64,000 bases of DNA, taken from contig NZ_CP042176.1 of the NCBI RefSeq assembly GCF_005937885.2, positions 1,173,501 to 1,237,500 on the forward strand, in the 5' to 3' direction. This document shows positions 8,111-17,273 of the stretch, one piece after another (the stretch's first letter is position 1; every line of letters starts with the position of its first letter). Below the pieces are notes generated by a model that worked only from the letters and a program-made list of their open reading frames with translations, made no database searches and was not told where the DNA came from. The translations under genes and the position numbers were made by a program. Origin of the DNA: Bradyrhizobium sp. KBS0727 (GTDB lineage Bacteria > Pseudomonadota > Alphaproteobacteria > Rhizobiales > Xanthobacteraceae).

Positions 8111-8851
8111 TCAGGATTTGGCCACCAATGCGGGCAGTTCGGAGAGGGCATGGATGCGATGATCGGGCGCGAGCCCCAGTTCGTCCATCTGGGTACGGAG
8201 CGCCTTGAACATCGTCAAGGGTGCGACGAGATCGCTGTTGACGCAGGCCTGCGCCATCGCTTCCGGGCTCACCCGCTCGATCCAGGCGACGTTGAGCCCG
8301 AACGCCTTGGCGCCGCAGGCGTCCCAGGGATTGGAGGAGATGAACAGCACGTCGTTCGGCAGGATCTGCAAAGTGGATTCGATCAAGGTGTAGGCATCCG
8401 GGCTGGGTTTGAAGATCTTGTTGGCATCGATACTGATGGTGGCGTCAAGCACGCGGTCGAGGCCGGAGTTCTTGACCAGCGCTGCGAGCATGTCGGGGCT
8501 ACCGTTGGAGAGGATGGCGAGCTTCTTGTCCTTCATGTCAGTCAGCGAGGCAAGCGCATCCGGATAGAGATCGAGATGCAGGTATTTGTCCATGATGCGG
8601 GCGAACGCTTGCTCGTCATATTTCAGGCCGAGGCAGCGCAGCGTGTAGGCCAGCGACTCCTGCGTCACGACGGAAAAATCCTCGTAACGCCGCATCAGCG
8701 ACCGCAGCCAGGTATATTCGAGCTGCTTGATGCGCCAGATTTGCGTGATGATCTCGCCGTAGCCAGGAAATGCCTGTTCGGTGACGGTGGCGACGGATTG
8801 AATGTCATAGAGCGTGCCATAGGCATCGAAGACGACGGCTTTGATAGTCAC
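8111..8851 (-). CDS. haloacid dehalogenase type II
   Basis: A 246-residue HAD-superfamily hydrolase. FDAYGTLYD near residue 8 carries the nucleophilic Asp, LSNGSPDML the second motif, KIFKPSPDAY the Lys motif, and SSNPWDACGAKAFG the final acidic motif; this order matches L-2-haloacid dehalogenases. The GTG at 8851 is the likely start: it directly precedes the core fold and has AGAAGAG upstream. Longer in-frame starts add an Arg-rich stretch with no family match. It is followed closely by the YbaK gene. The natural substrate may be a haloacid or another small acid. Confidence 0.88.
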   Translation of the reverse strand: MTIKAVVFDAYGTLYDIQSVATVTEQAFPGYGEIITQIWRIKQLEYTWLRSLMRRYEDFSVVTQESLAYTLRCLGLKYDEQAFARIMDKYLHLDLYPDALASLTDMKDKKLAILSNGSPDMLAALVKNSGLDRVLDATISIDANKIFKPSPDAYTLIESTLQILPNDVLFISSNPWDACGAKAFGLNVAWIERVSPEAMAQACVNSDLVAPLTMFKALRTQMDELGLAPDHRIHALSELPALVAKS

Positions 8852-9463
8852 GATAGATACTCTTCTGTCTGATTGCGCCGCGGTTGGCCGCGGCCAGCTT
8901 CGTTTGTCGGTATGTACCAATTTACTTCGGAACCACGCCGGTGTGAATTGGCGGCAACGCAGATTGCCAGGATCACCAGCACTGCGACGCTGACGCCTTG
9001 CGCCTGGATACCAGCGAGATCGCGGGCACGCCGATGACGACCGCCGCATACGCGCCGCGCCGATCTTGGCGCGATCTGGCCAGTCTGCGTCATATACTCG
9101 ATCAGCGAACTGCATCGCGCTTGATTTCAACAGCTTGAATCACGCCTACTCGGTTCGCAACGTCGAGCGTACAGGTCCGAAATGAGCCGGATAGCGGACA
9201 TATCGAAGATATGGCAAAATCGACGCGAATGACCCGAAACGGTCGTCGGCCATGCCGGACAGCGGCCCAACATACTGCTATAAGCGTTGAGCTTCCTAAG
9301 ATGCTGTCAGAACGGGCAACTTGCCTGAGCGCAGCCGAGGCGCCGGCGGTCGATTGCCCGACGATGTTATCCGCGCATTCTCGCGCTTCGATGTGCCTGA
9401 GGGTTCTGGGAAATGACTTCGACAGCGCAGGATACGGAGCGACATTGACGAGGAGGGGCGGCA
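8852..9463. other. 612-base intergenic region, no gene seen
   Basis: This is the gap between the divergent dehalogenase and NRPS-like genes. It has lower coding character than its neighbours. It contains the 14-mer CGGATAGCGGACAT at 9188-9201, which recurs at 16400. No RNA gene or convincing protein was found. Confidence 0.4.
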
Positions 9464-12400
9464 TTGTCGGATATTGTCAGGGAATTGCAGAAAGGTATCG
9501 CACGCAAGAGCGCCGGCAGACGCCCCTTTTCGTGCATTCGAGATCTCCTCGCCGACCATGCGGAAAATGCGCCGGAGCGCCACGCCATTCTGGCCCCCGC
9601 GCGCCTCCCGATGGCGTATGGCGCGCTGTGGACGCAGGCGAATGAGGTGGTTTTCGGGTTGCGGAACATCGGCGTGCGCCGAACTGACAGGGTCGCGGTG
9701 GTGTTGTCGGACGGACCAGAGGCTGCAGTAGCGGCGATCACGGTTGCAGCCGGCGCAGTTTGTGTACCTCTCAATCCGGGTTTCACCTGTGATGAATACC
9801 AGCGTTATTTCGGCGAATTGCACCTAGCGGCGCTATTGACGCACGGTGACTTGAATTCGGCCAGCCGACGCGCCGCCCACATCCAGGGCGTGCCCGTGAT
9901 CGATGTGTCGATGCGGCCCAACGAGGTGGCCGGCGCGTTCACTGTTGTCGGTCGGGCGCCGCAACGGCTGGCTGACGATGAGTTTGCGTCCAGCGCTGAC
10001 GACGCGTTCATCTTGATGACATCTGGCAGTACGTCGCGGCCCAAAACGGTCCCTCTGACCCATGCGAGCGTCTGTCTGTCAGCCGACAACGTTGGCGCCG
10101 CCTTGGAGCTTGAGGCCCGCGACCGATTGCTGAGCGTGCTGCCTCTCTTTCATGGGCATGGCTTGATATCGGGACTTCTGGCCACGCTTGCGGCAGGCTC
10201 CAGTGCGGTCTGTCCGCCTGGCTTCGATGCATCAGCGTTCTTCGGCTGGCTGACGGAGTTTCGACCAACCTGGTACACGGCGGTACCGGCGATCCATCGC
10301 GCGCTATTGGCAGTGGCGGATCCCTACAGGCGGGCTGCGCAGCGGTCTTCCCTGCGGCTCGTTCGTTCGGCTTCGACGTCTCTGTCGCCTGAAGTGCTCG
10401 ACGGACTGGAAGCGTTGTTTGGTGTTCCCGTTATCGACACCTACGGCATGACGGAGGCCGCCACCCAGATAGCTGCAAATCCCTTGCAGCGGCGAAAGCG
10501 CGGTTCAGTCGGCCGGCCGGCCGGCCCCGAGATCGCGATACTGGACAGTGCAGGCCGTCCCTTGCCATCCGGCAAACGTGGAGAGATCGCGTTGCGAGGT
10601 CCCACCATAACTAGAGGGTACGACAATGATGCCACAGCTACCGAGTCCGCATTTCAGGACGGCTGGTTCCGGACCGGCGACCTCGGATACCTGGACGCCG
10701 ACCAGTATCTCTTCATCGTTGGTCGCATCAAGGAGATCATCCATAAGGGCGGGCAGAAGGTTGCCCCCGCCGAGGTAGAGGGCGCCTTGCTGAGCCACCC
10801 GGCTGTGATCGAAGCCGCTGTTTTCCCTGTTCCTCACGAGCGATTAGGCGCGGACGTCGCCGCCGCTATCATGCTGCGTCAGGACGCAAAGGTGAGCGCA
10901 CAAAGTCTCCGAGACTTTGCCCGAGGACGCCTGGCCGGGTTTAAGGTCCCTGGCCTCATCCTGATTGTGCCGGAGATCCCGAAAGGCGCCGGCGGGAAGA
11001 TCAAGCGCAATGAACTTGCGGCCGCCTTTTCAAAGACCCGACCAATCCAGGACGGCGGCAAGGGAGTTGCCCCCAGCTCGGAACTGGAGCGTCAGCTGGC
11101 CGGTATCTGGAAAGACATCCTGGATCTCGATCAGATCAGCGTTGACCAGGATGTCTTCGCGCTCGGGGTAGATTCACTTGCCATGACGCAGATGATTTTG
11201 CGTGTGGAAGAGCGCTTCGGCATCACCTTGTCGTTAGAGGATATCTTCAATTCGTCGACCGTTGCGGCTCTTGCGCTTCGCCTTGACTCATCAAAACAGG
11301 GTGCCGGCTCGTTGGCGCGCCCGCACGATCCGCCAACGGAGATCTCGCGCGCTGATCGAGATGGTCCACAGCCGGTGTCCATCGTGCAGGAGCGCATGCT
11401 ACGCATCGAGCGAAAACTACCCGGTTTGCCTCAGTTCAATCTGCCGTTCGCTTATCGATTGCAGGGCCGACTAAACATTCCCGTGCTCGAGCAGAGCCTT
11501 GCCGCCCTCGTGCGTAGGCACGATATTCTGCGCACAGTGTTTATCTGGCAGGGTGAGGTTCCTCTCGCTCGCGTCGTGCCGGACGTCGATGTCAAATCAA
11601 TCCTGACCGTGAAGGATTATGCAGCCCCGGCGCATACCGGAGATGCCCGGGCCAAGGAACTGCTGCTGGTAAAGGCGAAGTTGGAAGCCGAGCGGAGCTC
11701 CTTGGCGCCGATCGACACGAACAATGCGCCACTGTTCCGGGCCTATATCTTCCGGCTCGACGTTAGGGACCATGTCTTGCTTCTGGTCATGCACGATATC
11801 ATCATTGATGGCTGGTCGATGGCAATCTTCATGGAGGAGCTTTCGGAGATCTATGCAGCTTCGATTTCCGGTGCGAAGGCGCTGCTGCCCGAACCACCGT
11901 TTCAGTTTTCCGACTTCGCCCGCTGGCAGCGTTTGTGGTCCAGCACCGAGGAAGCAAACAGACAGTTCGCTTACTGGAAGCGGTGCCTCGACAAAGCCTC
12001 GCCTCCATTTGCGGCCCCGAAAAGCAGCGTTGGAGGCGAATTGACCTCGCGCGTTCTCCAGGAACCATTTCGAATATCGAACAATCTGGCGACCCAGCTG
12101 AGCGCCATGAGCCGTGACCGGGGCGTAACTCTGTTCATGAGTCTACTCGCCGGTTTCAAGACCATGCTGCTGCTCCGGAGCCAGCGCAACGACATTTGCG
12201 TAGCGACTTTGATGGCCAATCGGCCTCAACTCAGGACCGAACGCGTGATCGGTCCGTTCGCGAACACAACGATCATCCGCACCCAACTTGATGCTGATCT
12301 GACCTTTAGCGAAGCGCTCAATCGCGTACGCAAGGCCGTCTTGGAGGCTCACGCCAGACAAGAACTTCCCTTCGATATCATTGCCGGCCGACTAGCGGAA

Positions 12401-12718
12401 GAAACCGGCTTGTGCCCGGCATCACTCGTTCAAGTTTATTTCGTTCTCCAAGTTGCGTTCCGCCGCGCGCTCCGGCCGCCCGATCTGACGATTCGGCCGT
12501 TCGGCTACCAGGAAGAACGGTCCGCCATGCCGATCGATCGCGCTTGGCTTTCGATAACCCTCAAGGACACCCCGTCGGGGATTACCGGCATATGCGGACG
12601 CAAGGACGACTTGTTCGAGCCAAACACCGTCCAGAATTGGATTGCCGATTACACGGCAATCTTGGCCAATGCGGCCGCAAACCCCAACGAGCAGCTTGGC
12701 CGATTGATTGATCCTTGA
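9464..12718 (+). CDS. stand-alone NRPS-like protein: adenylation, carrier, condensation
   Basis: A 1084-residue protein with a TTG start at 9464, preceded at good spacing by GAGGAGGGG. Residues about 20-520 form an acyl-activating domain (MTSGSTSRPKTVPLTH nucleotide loop, TYGMTEAA, GWFRTGDLGY, PKGAGGKIKR with Lys512). TWYTAVPAIHRALL resembles oxalyl-CoA synthetases of the AAE3/Pcs60 type more than classical NRPS domains. Residues about 545-620 are a carrier domain with Ser571 in GVDSL as phosphopantetheine site. Residues about 645-1080 are a condensation domain whose HHxxxDG motif reads HDIIIDG (777-783), so the catalytic second His is Asp778. No thioesterase or partner synthetase is nearby. 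The product is unknown; a carrier-bound acyl group could be transferred to an amine or alcohol, or the last domain may be inactive. Confidence 0.88.
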   Translation: MSDIVRELQKGIARKSAGRRPFSCIRDLLADHAENAPERHAILAPARLPMAYGALWTQANEVVFGLRNIGVRRTDRVAVVLSDGPEAAVAAITVAAGAVCVPLNPGFTCDEYQRYFGELHLAALLTHGDLNSASRRAAHIQGVPVIDVSMRPNEVAGAFTVVGRAPQRLADDEFASSADDAFILMTSGSTSRPKTVPLTHASVCLSADNVGAALELEARDRLLSVLPLFHGHGLISGLLATLAAGSSAVCPPGFDASAFFGWLTEFRPTWYTAVPAIHRALLAVADPYRRAAQRSSLRLVRSASTSLSPEVLDGLEALFGVPVIDTYGMTEAATQIAANPLQRRKRGSVGRPAGPEIAILDSAGRPLPSGKRGEIALRGPTITRGYDNDATATESAFQDGWFRTGDLGYLDADQYLFIVGRIKEIIHKGGQKVAPAEVEGALLSHPAVIEAAVFPVPHERLGADVAAAIMLRQDAKVSAQSLRDFARGRLAGFKVPGLILIVPEIPKGAGGKIKRNELAAAFSKTRPIQDGGKGVAPSSELERQLAGIWKDILDLDQISVDQDVFALGVDSLAMTQMILRVEERFGITLSLEDIFNSSTVAALALRLDSSKQGAGSLARPHDPPTEISRADRDGPQPVSIVQERMLRIERKLPGLPQFNLPFAYRLQGRLNIPVLEQSLAALVRRHDILRTVFIWQGEVPLARVVPDVDVKSILTVKDYAAPAHTGDARAKELLLVKAKLEAERSSLAPIDTNNAPLFRAYIFRLDVRDHVLLLVMHDIIIDGWSMAIFMEELSEIYAASISGAKALLPEPPFQFSDFARWQRLWSSTEEANRQFAYWKRCLDKASPPFAAPKSSVGGELTSRVLQEPFRISNNLATQLSAMSRDRGVTLFMSLLAGFKTMLLLRSQRNDICVATLMANRPQLRTERVIGPFANTTIIRTQLDADLTFSEALNRVRKAVLEAHARQELPFDIIAGRLAEETGLCPASLVQVYFVLQVAFRRALRPPDLTIRPFGYQEERSAMPIDRAWLSITLKDTPSGITGICGRKDDLFEPNTVQNWIADYTAILANAAANPNEQLGRLIDP

Positions 12719-12844
12719 AAGGATCAGGTCAGTCGCACCAAGCCGGTGAAAAAAGTGCAACGCTTTGTGCCGGTGTCCTGCCACGCGCAAGGTCGCCCAA
12801 AATTCGTCCGATCCGAGTATCATCCAGCTTGATTATCCACTAGA

Positions 12845-12858
12845 AATTGTCGACAATT
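12845..12858. promoter_or_regulatory. perfect palindrome AATTGTCGACAATT, candidate operator
   Basis: A 14-bp exact palindrome 57 bases upstream of the small gene at 12916 and just after the NRPS-like gene. It resembles GntR/FCD-type sites of the form TTGT-N2-ACAA. No such regulator lies next to it, so the assignment is inference. Confidence 0.35.
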
Positions 12859-12915
12859 CAGCCGCGTACTGGACAAGGGATTGATCAAATCTAGTTTTGC
12901 CACTTGGAGGCGGAC

Positions 12916-13101
12916 ATGTGTAGATTTGCAGTGGATCTCATCGACTTCGAGGAATTGAGCGCGGCGCAAAGGAAAGCACTGCTAAAGGACCTACAGAAGC
13001 GCAGGGATGCTCTGCAAGCGCAGCTGGAGGGTGTCAATGAATCCCTGAAGGGCGTCAACCAAGCGCTCAAGACGGTCCAGAAAGTATCAAAGCGCCGTTA
13101 G
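12916..13101 (+). CDS. small helical (coiled-coil) protein, hypothetical
   Basis: A 61-residue protein starting at ATG 12916 with GGAGG five bases upstream. After MCRFAVDLIDFEELSAAQRK it is almost wholly amphipathic helix rich in Leu, Lys and Gln (ALQAQLEGVNESLKGVNQAL) and ends basic (VSKRR), so a dimeric coiled coil is likely. No family is recognised. It follows the NRPS-like gene by about 200 bases, separated by a palindrome, so it probably has its own promoter. Confidence 0.55.
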   Translation: MCRFAVDLIDFEELSAAQRKALLKDLQKRRDALQAQLEGVNESLKGVNQALKTVQKVSKRR

Positions 13102-13324
13102 TGCCTGGGCCGCCAGCGCCCGACAAGGCTGCAACCAGGTCTCCGTGCTTCATCCGTGCCGGGGCTCCGTGATCGGAGCTCGAGGCAGCCCCCAAACATG
13201 GGCTTGCCGAATGCGGAAAAGACGGCGGAGCGCCTGACCAAAGGGCACGCAAAATCGACGCTGCTCCGGACGGCAGGGTGTGAAGCCCTTAGTCACGTCA
13301 TGGCCGGCCACCGTTGCGGCCATG

Positions 13325-14179
13325 TCAGGGTTGAATTCCGAGCACCTTAAGTATTGGCGTCCACTCGGTGTAATCTTTCTCATGTATCGCTCGTGCCTCA
13401 GCACCGGATCGCCATACATGCTTAAATCCGACATTTTGCAGTTTTTCTTGAGAACGTTGCGATGCTTGCCGGAAGATCTCGGAGAGTCGGGCGACTTCCT
13501 CCGCTGATGTTTCCGGCGGAGCGAAGATGCCGACCCATCCTTCCGTCTCAATCCCACTGCCGGTTTGCGCAAGAATGCGAAGCGAGTCTTGAAACGGAAG
13601 AAAGTCTGGAAAAGGAACAATCGCAACCGCGACGTGCCCCCCAAGGACACTGAGGATCGCCGGCGCCGACCCTTGATAGGGCACGTGTACCATCGGCACT
13701 CCGTAGTCGTCGAAAAGCTTTGTACCTATGAGATGGGGAATGCTCCCGGCGCCTGCGGTGGCTACGGTGCGATATTTCTCCTCGCGCGAGGCTTCCTGCA
13801 TGTATTCAGCAAGATGCGCGGGAGCGTCTTTTCTCGAGACAGCAACGTATGGGAAGGTCGCCAAAATTCCGATGGGCACGAGCCCGCTTTGAGGAGACGT
13901 TCTGAGCGACGACGTGGAGGACATGAACAAGAGTGTCTGCGTCCCCTTTTGCCGAAGTACCCAATCCGCCGCGATTGCCCCTCCCGCACCAGGTCGATTT
14001 TCCACGATCGTCGAGGTTCGCGTAATCTGCTCTGCTGCTTCAGCAACGATTCTGGCTGCGGTTGAAGAGGTTCCCCCTGCCGAAAATCCCACAACCAATG
14101 TAATCTGCCCATCATTCGGCAGTGCGGGACTGGAGAGCATCACAAGCGCGGCGAGAAATAGCGGCGTGAGCCTCGTCAT
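13325..14179 (-). CDS. Bug/TctC-type tripartite tricarboxylate transporter binding protein
   Basis: A 284-residue periplasmic receptor. The start at 14179 has AAGGA upstream and begins the signal peptide (MTRLTPLFLAALVMLSSPAL). The mature part has ITLVVGFSAGGTSSTAARIV and VENRPGAGGAIAADWV, the two Bug-family ligand loops, in shortened form. It is somewhat shorter and more divergent than the copy at 6032, and TctA/TctB are again absent. A hairpin with CATGGCCG/CGGCCATG arms (13299-13324) touches its stop codon. Confidence 0.82.
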   Translation of the reverse strand: MTRLTPLFLAALVMLSSPALPNDGQITLVVGFSAGGTSSTAARIVAEAAEQITRTSTIVENRPGAGGAIAADWVLRQKGTQTLLFMSSTSSLRTSPQSGLVPIGILATFPYVAVSRKDAPAHLAEYMQEASREEKYRTVATAGAGSIPHLIGTKLFDDYGVPMVHVPYQGSAPAILSVLGGHVAVAIVPFPDFLPFQDSLRILAQTGSGIETEGWVGIFAPPETSAEEVARLSEIFRQASQRSQEKLQNVGFKHVWRSGAEARAIHEKDYTEWTPILKVLGIQP

Positions 14180-14496
14180 GCGGTAATCCTTTTCGACGAG
14201 TATCGCGTTTTTCAAAGACAACTGGACCACGCGCCCTTAAAGGCCGCAACCTCCGAAAGAACGTCGTCTGACCGGCTTGGCGCTGTCCGGCCCGCTGCGG
14301 GCGCGCCCCATCCGTCCGCGAATCGCACGCGGTTCGCTGTCAAAACAGGCAGAATTCGATACCGAGGTCGATCTCGCCGATCTCGTACGCGGGCTGGCAC
14401 GGCCTGAAGGACACCGGTGTTCGGAGCCCGATAGACACCTCCTGCTTCTGACAATAGACTTTGATTAAAGATCGGATCGGATCAGGGCGAGCTTTT
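14180..14496. other. intergenic region between divergent genes
   Basis: These 317 bases separate the Bug-type gene and the cyclase gene and must contain both promoters. I see no clear promoter hexamers and no gene. Confidence 0.35.
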
Positions 14497-16257
14497 ATGG
14501 CCGCAGACCGTGTGGAACGGCGACTGAGTGCCATTTTCGTGGCCGATGTGGCTGGCTACAGCCGCCTAATGGGTGCTGATGAGGAGGGTACGCACGCCCG
14601 GCTGAACGAACATCTGTCCGCGCTCCTCCATCCCGAGATCGAAAAGCACAGCGGACGGCTCATCAGAAGCGCCGGCGACGGAGTGTTGGTGGAGTTTGCC
14701 AGCGTGGTCAGCGCGATGCGATGCGCCGTTGCGATACAGCGTGGCATGATCATCCGAAACACCGATGTGCGAATTGAGAAACGGATCGAGTTCCGCATTG
14801 GCATCAACGCGGGCGACATCATTATAGACGGCGGCGATATCTTTGGAGACGGGGTAAATGTTGCGGCTCGGCTCGAGGCGCTTTGCGAGCCGGGCGGTAT
14901 CTGTGTGTCGCAACGCGTCCGAGAAGATACGCAGGATAAGCTTGACGTCGAATTCGAAGATAGTGGCGAGCATCAACTGAAGAACATTGCGCGACCGGTG
15001 CGGGTCTATCGCGTGTCGTTCGGCAATGCTCCGGCGCGATTGGCGCTTGCGCTTCCCGACAAGCCATCGGTCGCTGTCCTGGCTTTTGAGAATATGAGTC
15101 GCGACCCGGAGCAGGAGTACTTTGCGGATGGAATTTCGGAAGACATTATCACTGAGTTGTCCCGCTTCTCCGACTTGTTCGTGATCGCCCGCAATTCGAG
15201 TTTTCGATACAAGGGCAGCGCGGTTGATTTGCGTCAGGTGGGTCAAGAACTCGGCGTGCGCTATGTTCTGGAGGGCAGCGTTCGGCGGGGCAATGACCGA
15301 GTTCGGATCTCGGCGCAGCTGATTGATGCTGCAAGTGGCGTCCACCGCTGGGCCGAGCACTATGATCAGAAGTTAGAGGATGTATTTGCGATTCAGGACG
15401 ACGTTGCGCGGACAATCGCCGCAATTCTGGTCGCGCATGTGAACATGGCGGAAGCCGAACGCACCTTGCTCAAGCCGCCCGCGACTTGGCAGGCCTACGA
15501 TCACTACATGCGCGCGGCTGCGGCCTGGATATCGTTCCAGTCCTCGTGGCAAATGGCGGAATTATTGAGGACACGAGGGCATCTTGCGGATTCGCTGGCC
15601 ATCGATCCGAAATATGCCCGTTGCTATGCAATGCTGGCCAGCACTCACCGGGTGGCTTGGCTCAATCCCCTGAACGATGAATATTTGAGCCCGACTATCC
15701 TTGACCTGGCCATCAAATTGTCGCGCACGGCAATTGCGCTCAATCCGAGCCTGCCCGAAGCCTATGCCGAATTGGGCTACAACATCATCCGGAAGCGTGA
15801 CTTCGACGCAGCGACTGCCGCCGCCGAAAGAGCGCTTACGCTAAATCCCAATTTCGCGGATTACCGCCTTGCGCAGATATTTTACTCGGTGGGAGAGCCG
15901 GTCAGAGCTATTGCCATCGCCAAGTCGCAAATGCGCCTTGATCCATTCCATCCGCATTTCGCGCCGTTGATGGCCGGCGTAGCTCACTACCACCTCAAGG
16001 AGTACCACGATGCCCAACATTGGTTGACTGAAGCGATTGGCCGCGCGCCGAATCACCAGTATGGCCACGCCTTCTTGGCCGCGACATACGCTCAACTGGG
16101 ACGAATGGAAGATGCTCGTGCAGAGGCAAGCGAGGTTCTACGCCTGAATCCAGGATACAGCATCAGCGGCACCCAGCAGCAGGTATCCATTCTCAAACGC
16201 GCCGAAGACTTGGAGCACCTGGTTGACGGGCTGCGAAAGGCCGGCCTTCCACCATAG
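14497..16257 (+). CDS. class III adenylate/guanylate cyclase with TolB-like and TPR regions
   Basis: A 586-residue protein. Residues about 8-170 are a class III nucleotide cyclase domain: FVADVAGYSRLMGADEEGT and SAGDGVLVEF hold the two metal Asp, and FGDGVNVAARLEAL holds the Asn/Arg pair. Residues about 190-310 carry the TolB-N-terminal-like region (VAVLAFENMSRDPEQEYFAD, VRYVLEGSVRR, DDVARTIAA) common in such cyclases of rhizobia. The C-terminal half has TPR-like helices (ALTLNPNFADYRLAQ, DARAEASEVLRLNPGYS). No membrane helix is obvious. Bradyrhizobia carry many paralogues, usually with unknown triggers. The ATG at 14497 is preferred over upstream non-ATG starts. Confidence 0.9.
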   Translation: MAADRVERRLSAIFVADVAGYSRLMGADEEGTHARLNEHLSALLHPEIEKHSGRLIRSAGDGVLVEFASVVSAMRCAVAIQRGMIIRNTDVRIEKRIEFRIGINAGDIIIDGGDIFGDGVNVAARLEALCEPGGICVSQRVREDTQDKLDVEFEDSGEHQLKNIARPVRVYRVSFGNAPARLALALPDKPSVAVLAFENMSRDPEQEYFADGISEDIITELSRFSDLFVIARNSSFRYKGSAVDLRQVGQELGVRYVLEGSVRRGNDRVRISAQLIDAASGVHRWAEHYDQKLEDVFAIQDDVARTIAAILVAHVNMAEAERTLLKPPATWQAYDHYMRAAAAWISFQSSWQMAELLRTRGHLADSLAIDPKYARCYAMLASTHRVAWLNPLNDEYLSPTILDLAIKLSRTAIALNPSLPEAYAELGYNIIRKRDFDAATAAAERALTLNPNFADYRLAQIFYSVGEPVRAIAIAKSQMRLDPFHPHFAPLMAGVAHYHLKEYHDAQHWLTEAIGRAPNHQYGHAFLAATYAQLGRMEDARAEASEVLRLNPGYSISGTQQQVSILKRAEDLEHLVDGLRKAGLPP

Positions 16258-16366
16258 TCTTGGCGAAAGGCGCAGCGGCAAGACAGTCGCCCTGCCGTCT
16301 TGCGCGGTGGTCGCCCGGCCGAAGTTTGCTTGTTGCACCTTTGAGACATGCTGACGGACTCTGAGA

Positions 16367-16413
16367 ATGTCCGCTCATTGGGGGCAGTCCGCAAGGTGTC
16401 GGATAGCGGACAT
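16367..16413. repeat. inverted ATGTCCGCT/AGCGGACAT repeat
   Basis: ATGTCCGCT (16367-16375) and AGCGGACAT (16405-16413) are exact inverted 9-mers, 29 bases apart, downstream of the cyclase gene. The right arm is part of CGGATAGCGGACAT, identical to 9188-9201. Confidence 0.45.
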
Positions 16414-16457
16414 CGGTCAAGCCGCGCCAATGAATCTCCATTTTACGCGTACACGGC

Positions 16458-17273
16458 CTAGTTCCCGCCAATCGTCGTTTTCAGAAATTTCCGCACCGCG
16501 CCGATCGATTGGTCTGTTGCCGATGGATTGTATTCGAGATGGTGTCCGAGCAGTTGCACCGGTGTCGCGAGGCCCGGCGCGTCGAAGGCATGATAGGCGC
16601 CAGGATAGACGATCAGCTTGATCGGAACGCCCCGGTCCTTCTGCCGTGATATGCCCCAGTCGTCCCGGCCGTCTACCATATTGCGGCACTCCGCTGCCAA
16701 CGTCCAATCGTCGAGTTCGCCGATCAGGATCAGCGTCGGCACCGTCATGTCGCCCTTGAAGCCGAGGCAGTGCGGATAGAAGGCGATGGCGGCGCGGAAT
16801 TTGTTCGGCGAGGCCTGTTCGACGATACCGCGCTCGACGGACGACAGTGCCTGCCACGCGCCTTGCGAGAATCCGAGCACGGCGACGCGGTTGGAATCGA
16901 CAAATCGCTGCTGCACCAGGAATCCCAGCGCGCGGTAGGCATCGAGCGCGAGGTCGACCGGCGCGCCGCCGCTGCAGGTGTTCTTCAGGCCGCGCGGCCC
17001 AAAGCTGTCGACGGTAAGCGTGACATAGCCCCAGCCGGCGATCCGTCGGCCCCAGCGTTCATCGAGCCGCTGGGCGCTGCCATTGCAGCTATGCAGCAGC
17101 ACCACGGCAGGCGAGGGACCGGCGCCGGCCGGTTGCCGCAGGTACCCCTGCAGCGGCTGCAGCCTGGAAAGCGGCGTCTCGAAATCGACGACGCTGGCCG
17201 ATGGCTCGGCAATCGCGGCAGCGCATCCGGTCAGCATGGCAATAACGACGGCAGCCGCTTTGACGAGGTACAT
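16458..17273 (-). CDS. exported dienelactone hydrolase family protein
   Basis: A 271-residue alpha/beta hydrolase. The start at 17273 is fixed by a near-ideal AAGGAGG site. The signal peptide includes VIAMLTGCAAAIA, where the TGC could also be a lipobox (LTGC), so it may be a lipoprotein. The catalytic set looks complete: nucleophile in GFSQGAW (Ser; in some family members Cys), Asp in GELDDW and His in GAYHAFD. Two Cys (SCNG, NTCSGG) and CRNM may form disulfides. The substrate is unknown. It stands alone and converges on the cyclase gene. Confidence 0.83.
   Translation of the reverse strand: MYLVKAAAVVIAMLTGCAAAIAEPSASVVDFETPLSRLQPLQGYLRQPAGAGPSPAVVLLHSCNGSAQRLDERWGRRIAGWGYVTLTVDSFGPRGLKNTCSGGAPVDLALDAYRALGFLVQQRFVDSNRVAVLGFSQGAWQALSSVERGIVEQASPNKFRAAIAFYPHCLGFKGDMTVPTLILIGELDDWTLAAECRNMVDGRDDWGISRQKDRGVPIKLIVYPGAYHAFDAPGLATPVQLLGHHLEYNPSATDQSIGAVRKFLKTTIGGN

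Noticed and set aside
8848..9093. 81-codon minus-strand frame upstream of the dehalogenase
   Set aside because: Contains one hydrophobic stretch but no start signal and overlaps the dehalogenase start; composition is like non-coding DNA.
13299..13324. Terminator after the Bug-type gene at 13325
   Set aside because: CATGGCCG/CGGCCATG arms pair, but there is no T-run and the loop is long; noted only in the gene entry.
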